Assembly: GCA_009780285.1 (NCBI GenBank)
Contig: WRAL01000078.1
Location: forward strand, 1 to 6,767
Source of the DNA: Treponema sp.
Lineage (GTDB): Bacteria; Spirochaetota; Spirochaetia; Treponematales; Breznakiellaceae
Length of the DNA: 6,767 bases
Direction of reading: 5' to 3'
The notes beneath the pieces were generated by a model. The model did not search any database and was not told the DNA's origin. It saw only the letters and a program-made list of their open reading frames with translations. How positions within the stretch are numbered: position 1 is the stretch's first letter; every line of letters begins with the position of its first letter. Shown here piece by piece: positions 1-5,011 of the stretch. Both the position numbers and the translations under genes were made by a program.

Positions 1-348
1 GGAATGGCGAAGCACGAAAAAGTCGATATCCCCACCTCCAGGCTCAAGCTTGAGATAGTCAAGATACTGAAGACCGAGGGGTACATCAAGAATTTCAAGA
101 AATCGAATCAGGACGGGTCGAGCATGATTCGGGTTTTCCTCAAGTACGACGACGCGGCGGCTCCGATCATTCACGGAATCGAAAGGGTTTCGACGCCGGG
201 CCGGCGCGTGTACATGGGGTATCAAAAAATGCCCAGGGTGTTCAACGGATACGGCACCCTGATCGTTTCGACTTCCCAAGGGGTAACGACCGGAAGGAAG
301 GCCGCCGAGAAAAAGGTCGGCGGCGAAATAATCTGTACCGTTTGGTAG
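1..348 (+). CDS. rpsH: 30S ribosomal protein S8 (uS8), 5' end outside window
   Basis: Small-subunit protein that binds helix 21 of 16S rRNA early in assembly of the central domain; in many bacteria it also represses its own operon. The C-terminal part is diagnostic: GTLIVSTSQGVTT followed by KVGGEIICTVW, matching the usual ISTSKGVMT and GGEVLCYVW family motifs. An ATG at position 4 opens the visible frame, but it is very probably internal. The family normally has about 17-20 residues (DPIADMLTRIRNA-like) before the HEKVDIPTSRLK segment; the frame is already open at 1-3 (Gly codon GGA), and no ribosome-binding site can be seen. From that ATG 114 residues remain, against about 130 for the full family. 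The gene is therefore cut by the window edge, not truncated in the genome. It ends 12 nt before rplF. The identity is firm; the true start cannot be seen. Confidence 0.95.
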   Translation, partial: GMAKHEKVDIPTSRLKLEIVKILKTEGYIKNFKKSNQDGSSMIRVFLKYDDAAAPIIHGIERVSTPGRRVYMGYQKMPRVFNGYGTLIVSTSQGVTTGRKAAEKKVGGEIICTVW

Positions 349-360
349 GGGAAAGGGACA

Positions 361-897
361 ATGTCGCGCATAGGGAAAATACCTGTTAAGGTTCCCCAAG
401 GGGTGAAGGTCGCCTTCGACGGCGGGATCATGTCCGTCGAGGGCCCGAAGGGAAAGCTGACCCAGAAGTATCATCCGGTCATTTCCTTTGAGCAAAAGGA
501 CGGCGAGATAATCGTCAGCCGGGCGAACGAGGAAAAGCAGAGCAAGGCCTTTCACGGGCTTTACCGGAACCTTCTTAGCAATATGGTGACCGGCGTTTCG
601 GCGGGCTTCGCCAAAACGCTTTTGATCACCGGCGTCGGCTACCGCGCCGAGGTTCAGGGCGGGCTTCTCTTTCTTAGCCTTGGCTATTCGAACGACATTT
701 ACTTCGGCATTCCCGAAGGGATCTCGATCACGGCCGAGACGACGAAGGTAACGGTAAGCGGCATAGACAAGCAGCGGGTGGGGGAGATTTCGGCCCAGAT
801 TCGCAAGCTTAGGCCGCCGGAGCCCTATAAGGGCAAGGGAATCAGGTACGAGAACGAGATTATCCGGCGAAAAGTCGGCAAATCGGGCGTTAAATAA
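361..897 (+). CDS. rplF: 50S ribosomal protein L6 (uL6)
   Basis: Large-subunit protein at the base of the L7/L12 stalk, near the sarcin-ricin loop and the factor-binding site, needed late in 50S assembly. The 178 residues match the family length (E. coli 177). The N-terminus MSRIGKIPVKVPQGV is canonical. The two repeated alpha/beta domains cover roughly residues 1-80 and 81-178, with GVGYRAEV at about 91-98 and the family signature PEPYKGKGIRY at about 153-163. The basic C-terminal end (IIRRKVGKSGVK) is the usual rRNA-binding tail. The ATG is preceded by a purine-rich GGGGAAAGGGA stretch. It lies 12 nt after rpsH and 17 nt before rplR, as expected in an spc-type operon. Nothing odd was seen. 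Confidence 0.98.
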   Translation: MSRIGKIPVKVPQGVKVAFDGGIMSVEGPKGKLTQKYHPVISFEQKDGEIIVSRANEEKQSKAFHGLYRNLLSNMVTGVSAGFAKTLLITGVGYRAEVQGGLLFLSLGYSNDIYFGIPEGISITAETTKVTVSGIDKQRVGEISAQIRKLRPPEPYKGKGIRYENEIIRRKVGKSGVK

Positions 898-914
898 GGG
901 GCAAGGGTGTAGAC

Positions 915-1277
915 ATGCAGCGAAAAATGCTGGAAAAAGACCGCAAGCGGCTTAAGCGAAAGATTCACATTCGCAAAAGGGTGTCCGGCACGTCGGAGCG
1001 CCCCAGGGTTACCGTGACGCGGAGCAATAGGAGGCTGTCGATGCAGGCCATCGACGATACCAAGGGCCATACCCTGGCCTGCGCCTCCACGCTCGAAAAG
1101 GATCTGCGGGATCTAAGGCCGACGGTCGAGGTCGGCGCTCGCCTGGGCGAGATTATGGGCAAGCGCCTTCTTGAAAAAAACATCAAGGCCGTGGTGTTCG
1201 ATCGCAACGGGTATCTGTACCACGGGGTCGTCAAGGCCATGGCCGACGGCGCGAGAAAGGCCGGAGTGGAGTTCTAG
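915..1277 (+). CDS. rplR: 50S ribosomal protein L18 (uL18)
   Basis: Binds 5S rRNA together with L5 and helps dock the 5S particle into the central protuberance of the 50S subunit. At 120 residues it is close to the family length (E. coli 117). A highly basic N-terminus (residues 1-30, many Lys/Arg) precedes RPRVTVTRSNRRLSMQAIDD, the typical first strand. The family motif FDRNGYLYHG is at about 95-104, followed by ADGARKAGVEF, the usual C-terminus. I chose the ATG at 915 because AAGGG lies at 903-907, 7 nt upstream. A second in-frame Met at residue 5 is possible but has no better ribosome-binding site. Its TAG stop overlaps the Shine-Dalgarno sequence of rpsE. Confidence 0.97.
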   Translation: MQRKMLEKDRKRLKRKIHIRKRVSGTSERPRVTVTRSNRRLSMQAIDDTKGHTLACASTLEKDLRDLRPTVEVGARLGEIMGKRLLEKNIKAVVFDRNGYLYHGVVKAMADGARKAGVEF

Positions 1278-1281
1278 GAGG
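1276..1281 (+). promoter_or_regulatory. Shine-Dalgarno site of rpsE
   Basis: AGGAGG, complementary to the 16S rRNA 3' end, overlaps the TAG stop of rplR and sits 4 nt before the ATG at 1286. It decides the start of the unusually long rpsE frame. No in-frame ATG, GTG or TTG occurs again until a GTG at 1529, which is already inside the conserved S5 core. Confidence 0.85.
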
Positions 1282-1285
1282 CGCA

Positions 1286-1984
1286 ATGGAAAACGAAAAC
1301 GACGCGAAGATAATAGAAGAAAACGATGCGCCCACGGCAATCGAGGCGCAGCCTATAGTTGAGGCTCAGCCGGCGGTCGAGCCCGCGGAGGCGAGGCCCG
1401 AGGCCGCGACGCCGGCGGCGACCCCCTGGCGCCACGGCGGCGAGGGCAGGGGCGACGGCCGCAGGGGCCGGGATCGCGGACGGGACAGGGACAGGGATCC
1501 GGCCGACAAGGAATTCGTCGAAAAGCTCGTGAAGCTCAACCGCACGGCCAAGGTGGTCAAGGGCGGCAGGCGCTTTTCGTTTTCGGCCCTTACCGTGATC
1601 GGCGACAGGAAAGGCAACGTGGGCTACGGCTTCGGCAAGGCCAACGACGTTTCCGAGGCCATACGCAAGAGCATAGACAAGGCCAAGCGCAATATGGTGA
1701 AGCTTCCGGTAAGGAACGGCACCATCCCGCACGAGGTGACCGGCTATTTCAAGGCCTCGGAGGTTCTGCTCAAGCCGGCCTGCTCGGGAACGGGCATTAT
1801 AGCCGGCGGGCCGGTGCGGGCCATAATGGAGGCCGGCGGCGTTACCGACGTGCTTTCCAAGTCCATCGGCGCCTCGAGCCAGTTCAACGTGGTGAAGGCC
1901 ACCTTCGACTGCATCCGCAGGATGATGGACGCCAAGACCATCGCTAAAAACAGGGGAAAATCCCTTAAGGAATTGTGGGGCTAG
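1286..1984 (+). CDS. rpsE: 30S ribosomal protein S5 (uS5) with long N-terminal extension
   Basis: Small-subunit protein at the mRNA entry channel, contacting S4 and S8 and affecting decoding fidelity and mRNA unwinding. The core begins near residue 75 (DKEFVEKLVKLNRTAKVVKGGRRFSF) and runs to RGKSLKELWG at the C-terminus, with the double-stranded-RNA-binding-like fold (VKGGRRFSFSALTVIGD, GYGFGKA) and the second domain (GTGIIAGGPVRAIMEAGGV, INVV-like FNVVKATFD). The family is usually about 165 residues; this one is 232. The excess is at the N-terminus. Residues 1-46 are acidic and rich in Ala, Pro and Glu with loose EAQP/EARP repeats (11 acidic, 2 basic residues). Residues 49-71 are Gly/Arg/Asp low complexity (GRDRGRDRDRD). 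AGGAGG just upstream and the lack of any alternative start before the core make the extension part of the gene model. It looks disordered; its function is unknown. One nucleotide separates it from rpmD. Confidence 0.96.
   Translation: MENENDAKIIEENDAPTAIEAQPIVEAQPAVEPAEARPEAATPAATPWRHGGEGRGDGRRGRDRGRDRDRDPADKEFVEKLVKLNRTAKVVKGGRRFSFSALTVIGDRKGNVGYGFGKANDVSEAIRKSIDKAKRNMVKLPVRNGTIPHEVTGYFKASEVLLKPACSGTGIIAGGPVRAIMEAGGVTDVLSKSIGASSQFNVVKATFDCIRRMMDAKTIAKNRGKSLKELWG
1481..1498 (+). repeat. Three-copy hexamer repeat encoding Arg-Asp dipeptides in rpsE
   Basis: Three in-register copies of (C/A)GGGA(C/T) encode RDRDRD at residues 66-71 of S5. It is the most regular part of the low-complexity Gly/Arg/Asp tract. 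A short perfect-register repeat like this can change length by slippage in 6-nt steps without breaking the frame; that behaviour is inferred, not observed. Confidence 0.6.
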
Positions 1985-1985
1985 C

Positions 1986-2168
1986 ATGGCTAAAATAAGA
2001 GTACGCCTGGTAAAGAGCCTTATCAGGTGCCTTCCCAGACATCGCGCCACCGTTCGCGCGCTGGGGCTTAGAAAAATCGGCTCTTACAACGATCTTGAGG
2101 CGAATCCCTCGGTTATGGGAATGGTCAGGGCTGTCGCCCACCTTGTTTCCGTGGAGGAAATTGCGTAA
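1986..2168 (+). CDS. rpmD: 50S ribosomal protein L30 (uL30)
   Basis: Small large-subunit protein of 60 residues, the usual bacterial length (about 59), that binds 23S rRNA near the 5S region. The motifs RVRLVKSLIRC, ATVRALGLRKIGS and the end VRAVAHLVSVEEIA match the family pattern (VKSxIG..., TVRALGLRKI, HLVxVEE). The usual Gly after VKSxI is replaced by Arg-Cys, a small deviation. The ATG at 1986 follows the rpsE stop by one base, and only a weak GGGG (1977-1980) serves as ribosome-binding site, so translation probably depends on ribosomes finishing rpsE. Its TAA stop shares its last A with the rplO start (TAATG). Confidence 0.95.
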   Translation: MAKIRVRLVKSLIRCLPRHRATVRALGLRKIGSYNDLEANPSVMGMVRAVAHLVSVEEIA

Positions 2169-2686
2169 TGCATGACTTTAACCTGCGCGCCCCAGCCGGC
2201 GCGAACAAAAAAAAGAGGATCGTCGGCCGCGGCCAGGGTTCCGGCAGGGGGACGACCTCTGGCAAGGGAAACAAAGGCCAGAACGCGCGCTCCGGCGGCA
2301 AGACCTACATAGGCTTCGAGGGCGGGCAGATGCCCCTTTACCGTCGCCTTGCCCAACGCGGCTTCTCCAACCATCCTTTCAAGAAGGACTGGCAGGTCGT
2401 GAACCTGGGTGAGATCGAAAAGCTCTACGAGGCCTCCGAGGTCGTGGACATCGATTCCCTCTATAAAAAAGGGCTGATCAGGAAAGGAAAGGGGCCCAAG
2501 GCCCTTCCCGTGAAAATTCTCGCGACGGGGGAGCTGACCAAGAAGCTTAGCTTTAAGGTAGGCTCGGCCTCCGCCTCGGCCAAGGAAATGATCGAAAAGG
2601 CCGGCGGGGAGATCGCCCTCGATCCGCCCCTGAACAGAATGCCGAGACCGAAAAAGAAAAAAGGCAAAGGGAAAATAAATGGCTAA
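2168..2686 (+). CDS. rplO: 50S ribosomal protein L15 (uL15)
   Basis: Late-assembling 50S protein whose extended N-terminal arm threads into 23S rRNA. The Gly/Lys/Arg-rich arm is seen at about residues 16-48 (GRGQGSGRGTTSGKGNKGQNARSGG), followed by GFEGGQMPLYRRLAQRGF, a family hallmark. The globular end carries ILATGELTKKLSFKVGSASASAKEMIEKAGGEI. At 172 residues it exceeds the usual 144-150, because a tail of about 20 residues, PLNRMPRPKKKKGKGKING, follows the normal end. The ATG overlaps the rpmD stop by 1 nt and has GGAGG at 2153-2157, 10 nt upstream. The last 8 nt overlap secY. A second ATG 4 nt downstream is out of frame. Confidence 0.97.
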   Translation: MHDFNLRAPAGANKKKRIVGRGQGSGRGTTSGKGNKGQNARSGGKTYIGFEGGQMPLYRRLAQRGFSNHPFKKDWQVVNLGEIEKLYEASEVVDIDSLYKKGLIRKGKGPKALPVKILATGELTKKLSFKVGSASASAKEMIEKAGGEIALDPPLNRMPRPKKKKGKGKING

Positions 2687-4007
2687 TCCCATAGTAGGCA
2701 TCTTTAGGATTAAGGAGCTGCGCGAAAGAGTTCTGTTCACGCTTTCAATGCTGTTGGTGTTCAGAATCGGCGCCGTGCTTCCGATCCCCGGGATTAACGT
2801 CCGCGAGCTTTCCGCCTACTTTCTTGCGCAGGCGGACACGGGGAATCCTTTCGTTGACTACTTGGATTTCTTCGCCGGCGGCGCCTTTTCAAATTTCTCG
2901 GTGTTCATGCTGGGGATAATGCCCTACATCTCGATGTCGATCATCATGCAGCTCCTCCTTATAAGCATTCCGGCGCTGAAAAAGATTTCGCAGGAGGACG
3001 GGGGGCGCAAGCGGATACAGAAATGGCAGCGCTACGGCACCGTCGTCGTCTGCCTCGTGCAGTCCTTCGCCGTTACCCAGTACGCCCAAAGCATAATGCG
3101 CCAGGGCGTGGAAATTCTTACCATAGGCATCGTTCCCTTTACCTTTATCGCGCTGCTCACCGTTACCACGGGGACTATTTTCCTTATGTGGATAGGCGAG
3201 CAGATAACGAAACGGGGGATAGGCAACGGAATATCGCTTTTGATTTTTTCCGGGATCGTCGCCCGCCTGCCGGACGCGATCTGGGAACTGATGAACATGG
3301 TGCGGCGCGGGGACCTCAACCTGGTCTTCGTGATCGTGGTTTTCGTGATGTTCGTGGTGGTGGTTACCCTGGTCGTTTTCGAGCAGCGGGGCCAGCGAAA
3401 GATACCGGTCAACTACGCCAAGCGGGTCGTGGGAAGAAAAATGTACGGCGCCCAAAACACCTACATTCCTTTCAAGATCAACCCCTCCGGCGTCATCCCG
3501 GTAATTTTCGCCTCCTCGATTCTTACCTTGCCGCTTCAGCTGGCCGGCACGCTGGGCGGCAACGTTCCCTGGCTCGCCAGAGTAAGCCAGTTTCTGGTGC
3601 CCTACGGAACGGCGTACAACATAGTGTACGTCCTCCTTATCATATTCTTCGCGTACTTTTACACGCAGGTTACGCTTAACCCGGTGGAAATCGCGAAGCA
3701 GATACGGGAGAACGGCGGCTCGATACCGGGGATCCGCAGCGACAACATCGAGGGCTATCTGAAAAGGATACTCAACCGCATCGTGCTTCCGGGGTCGATG
3801 TACCTGGCCCTTATAGCGGTGATTCCGTCCTTCGTGCAATGGGCCTTCGCCTTTCCTACGAACATAGCCTTTCTTTTGGGAGGCACGAGCCTCCTCATAC
3901 TGGTGGGCGTTGACTTGGACACTATGAGCCAGATTGACGGAATGCTGAAAATGCATCATCATGAGGGGCTGACAAAGAAGGGGCGGGTGCGCGGCAAGAA
4001 CCTTTAG
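2679..4007 (+). CDS. secY: Protein translocase subunit SecY
   Basis: Central pore of the Sec translocon in the cytoplasmic membrane. With SecE and SecG, driven by SecA or the ribosome, it exports unfolded proteins and inserts membrane proteins. The 442 residues match the family (E. coli 443). Ten hydrophobic segments can be read at about 18-37, 72-97, 119-140, 146-172, 182-204, 213-234, 269-291, 311-331, 370-391 and 395-413. The plug/TM2 region (FFAGGAFSNFSVFMLGIMPYIS) and the second signature (ITKRGIGNGISLLIFSGI, about 176-193) are clear. The cytoplasmic loop IPVNYAKRVVGRKMYG and the loop GSIPGIRSDN, which contact SecA and the ribosome, are conserved. A short basic C-terminus contains HHH. 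The ATG overlaps rplO by 8 nt and has AAAGGG at 2666-2671, 7 nt upstream. It closes the first gene block. Confidence 0.99.
   Translation: MANPIVGIFRIKELRERVLFTLSMLLVFRIGAVLPIPGINVRELSAYFLAQADTGNPFVDYLDFFAGGAFSNFSVFMLGIMPYISMSIIMQLLLISIPALKKISQEDGGRKRIQKWQRYGTVVVCLVQSFAVTQYAQSIMRQGVEILTIGIVPFTFIALLTVTTGTIFLMWIGEQITKRGIGNGISLLIFSGIVARLPDAIWELMNMVRRGDLNLVFVIVVFVMFVVVVTLVVFEQRGQRKIPVNYAKRVVGRKMYGAQNTYIPFKINPSGVIPVIFASSILTLPLQLAGTLGGNVPWLARVSQFLVPYGTAYNIVYVLLIIFFAYFYTQVTLNPVEIAKQIRENGGSIPGIRSDNIEGYLKRILNRIVLPGSMYLALIAVIPSFVQWAFAFPTNIAFLLGGTSLLILVGVDLDTMSQIDGMLKMHHHEGLTKKGRVRGKNL
3934..3962 (+). promoter_or_regulatory. Weak candidate promoter inside the 3' end of secY
   Basis: TTGACG (3934-3939, one mismatch to the sigma-70 -35 consensus) is followed after 17 nt by CATCAT (3957-3962, four of six to TATAAT). 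A transcript from here would run through the two spacer hairpins into rpmJ-rpsM-rpsK-rpsD-rpoA. The same bases encode conserved SecY residues (IDGMLKMHH), so the match may be chance. It is a hint only. Confidence 0.2.
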
Positions 4008-4026
4008 GTTCGGCGGCGAGAATTCA

Positions 4027-4047
4027 GGCGGCCGCGAGCGGCCCGCC
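4027..4047 (+). other. GC-rich hairpin in the secY-rpmJ spacer
   Basis: GGCGGCCG (4027-4034) pairs with CGG plus CCGCC (4039-4041 and 4043-4047), with one bulged C at 4042 and a CGAG loop: eight G-C pairs. No T-run follows it directly, so it is not a terminator alone. It lies 11 nt before the terminator-like stem, and the two could act together as a leader or as mRNA end protection. The pairing was found by eye, without an energy calculation. Confidence 0.55.
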
Positions 4048-4058
4048 GAGGCGATTTT

Positions 4059-4083
4059 AAGGCCGGCTTTTGCCGGGCTTTTT
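4059..4083 (+). terminator. Intrinsic terminator or attenuator between secY and rpmJ
   Basis: AAGGCCGGC (4059-4067) and GCCGGGCTT (4072-4080) form a 9-position stem with one G-G mismatch and a TTTT loop. The arm runs into TTTTT (4079-4083), the form of a Rho-independent terminator. It lies 52 nt after the secY stop, in the only long spacer of the window. Only 14 nt separate its end from the rpmJ start, too little for a separate promoter. It is therefore probably leaky, or conditional, for transcription into the alpha-operon genes. The mismatch and short T-run suggest partial efficiency. Confidence 0.6.
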
Positions 4084-4097
4084 AAGGGGAGAGAGGG

Positions 4098-4211
4098 ATG
4101 AAAGTCCGAACGAGCGTAAAACCGATTTGCGACAAGTGCAAGATCATTAAGCGCAATGGGATCGTTCGCATTATTTGCGAAAACCCAAAGCACAAACAAA
4201 AACAGGGCTAG
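4098..4211 (+). CDS. rpmJ: 50S ribosomal protein L36 (bL36), zinc-binding form
   Basis: Smallest 50S protein, 37 residues, located where 23S rRNA helices meet below the L7/L12 stalk. The sequence starts MKVRTSVKPICDKCKIIKRNG, the family signature. Cys11, Cys14, Cys27 and His32 form the complete zinc ribbon (C-x2-C-x12-C-x4-H), so this is the zinc-containing C+ type, not the cysteine-free paralogue that many bacteria express in zinc shortage. The bacterial range is 37-38 residues, so it is complete. AAGGGGAG at 4084-4091 lies 6 nt before the ATG and directly follows the terminator-like T-run. Its TAG stop overlaps the AGGAG of rpsM. In E. coli rpmJ ends the spc operon; here it lies past the terminator-like hairpin, with the alpha genes. 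Confidence 0.98.
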   Translation: MKVRTSVKPICDKCKIIKRNGIVRIICENPKHKQKQG

Positions 4212-4214
4212 GAG
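4210..4214 (+). promoter_or_regulatory. Shine-Dalgarno site of rpsM
   Basis: AGGAG begins within the TAG stop of rpmJ and lies 6 nt before the rpsM ATG at 4221. The arrangement ties re-initiation on rpsM to termination on rpmJ. No pseudoknot like that of the E. coli S4-repressed alpha leader can be recognised here, because the sequence upstream of rpsM is coding. Confidence 0.7.
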
Positions 4215-4220
4215 AACGGC

Positions 4221-4586
4221 ATGGCGCGTCTGGTAGGGATTGACCTCCCGAATAAACACGTAAACATCGCTTTGACCTACATTTACGGCATTGGAAGGTC
4301 GAGCGCGAACGAGATTTGCGAGAAGGCTAAGATCGAGCCGCGGCGGCTTATCAACGATCTGTCCCAGGAGGAGCTTAACTCTCTTAGGCAGATCATCGAA
4401 AGCGATTACAAGGTTGAGGGCCGCTTGCGCACCGAAGTGGCGCTCAACATCAAGCGGCTTATGGACATTGGCTGTTACAGAGGGCTGCGGCACCGCAAAG
4501 GGCTGCCGCTTCGCGGACAGCGCACCCGTACCAACGCCCGCACGCGAAAGGGCAAGAAGAAAACGGTTGCCGGAAAGAAGAAATAG
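4221..4586 (+). CDS. rpsM: 30S ribosomal protein S13 (uS13)
   Basis: Head protein of the 30S subunit that forms intersubunit bridges with L5 and contacts the P-site tRNA through its C-terminal tail. The 121 residues match the family (E. coli 118). MARLVGIDLPNKHVNIALTYIYGIG is the canonical N-terminal helix-two-turn-helix region. RLMDIGCYRGLRHRKGLP and the signature RGQRTRTNARTRKG (about 98-111) follow, with a Lys-rich end (KKKTVAGKKK) that reaches toward tRNA. The start is set by AGGAG 6 nt upstream. It is the first gene of the classical alpha operon in E. coli, 9 nt after rpmJ here. Confidence 0.98.
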   Translation: MARLVGIDLPNKHVNIALTYIYGIGRSSANEICEKAKIEPRRLINDLSQEELNSLRQIIESDYKVEGRLRTEVALNIKRLMDIGCYRGLRHRKGLPLRGQRTRTNARTRKGKKKTVAGKKK

Positions 4587-4590
4587 GCAC

Positions 4591-4596
4591 GGAGGG
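4591..4596 (+). promoter_or_regulatory. Shine-Dalgarno site of rpsK
   Basis: GGAGGG lies 4 nt before GTG at 4601. It supports the non-ATG start of rpsK; the next in-frame Met is residue 39, well inside the conserved S11 fold. Confidence 0.75.
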
Positions 4597-4600
4597 TTAA

Positions 4601-4993
4601 GTGGCAGCAAGCGGTAAAACCACTAAGAAGCGAAAAGAGAAGAAATCGGTATATGAGGGCAACGTCTACATTCAGGCGACCTTCAATAACACGATCGTTA
4701 CGATTACGGATTTGATGGGGAACGCCGTTTCATGGGCAAGCTCCGGCCAGCTCCAGTTTAAGGGCGCGCGGAAATCCACGCCCTTCGCGGCGCAGAGCGT
4801 TACCGAGACGGCGGCGCAGAAGGCGATGCAGGCCGGGCTGAAGGAAGTTCATGTCTACGTGAAGGGCCCCGGCATAGGCAGGGAATCCGCTATCAGGCAG
4901 CTTGGCGTTATGGGAATAAAGGTAAAGTCCATAAGCGACGTTACGCCCATCCCGCACAACGGCTGCAGGCCGAGGAAGACACGGCGCATATAA
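4601..4993 (+). CDS. rpsK: 30S ribosomal protein S11 (uS11), GTG start
   Basis: Platform protein of the 30S subunit, next to S7, S18 and the mRNA exit region, bound to the 690 loop of 16S rRNA. The 130 residues match the family (E. coli 129). After a basic N-terminus (KTTKKRKEKKSVYEG) come YIQATFNNTIVTITD, the SSGQLQFKGARKSTPFAAQ stretch and KGPGIGRESAIRQL (about 88-101). The end DVTPIPHNGCRPRKTRRI is the family signature. It keeps the Asn-Gly pair (N120-G121) whose counterpart in E. coli S11 is known to convert to isoaspartate. It is the only gene in the window that clearly starts with GTG. It lies 14 nt after rpsM and 18 nt before rpsD. Confidence 0.98.
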   Translation: MAASGKTTKKRKEKKSVYEGNVYIQATFNNTIVTITDLMGNAVSWASSGQLQFKGARKSTPFAAQSVTETAAQKAMQAGLKEVHVYVKGPGIGRESAIRQLGVMGIKVKSISDVTPIPHNGCRPRKTRRI

Positions 4994-5011
4994 CGCGCAC
5001 AGGAGCGTAAA

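Noticed and set aside
4..6. ATG at position 4 as the true start of rpsH
   Set aside because: It would remove the conserved N-terminal helix of S8, and the frame is open upstream to the window edge. It aligns with an internal Met.
1274..2050. A 258-codon minus-strand frame opposite rpsE
   Set aside because: It covers all of rpsE and ends in rpmD; its composition mirrors the Gly/Arg/Ala-rich codons of S5. No family likeness.
4020..4035. GAATTC followed closely by GCGGCCGC, resembling an EcoRI-NotI cloning linker in the secY-rpmJ spacer
   Set aside because: The NotI-like octamer is part of the GC-rich hairpin at 4027-4047, the flanks are not a vector or adaptor I recognise, and the genes continue in normal order on both sides. 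Chance is more likely than an artefact, though a read-level check would settle it.
4210..4260. An E. coli-type S4-binding pseudoknot over the rpsM start
   Set aside because: The upstream sequence is rpmJ coding sequence and I could not find the nested pairings of that pseudoknot by eye.
2889..4610. A 573-codon open frame on the minus strand opposite secY, rpmJ and rpsM
   Set aside because: It mirrors a GC-rich, highly conserved coding strand. Its translation is low-complexity (His/Arg/Asp-rich) with no domain I recognise, and it spans three real genes plus the spacer. It is a shadow.
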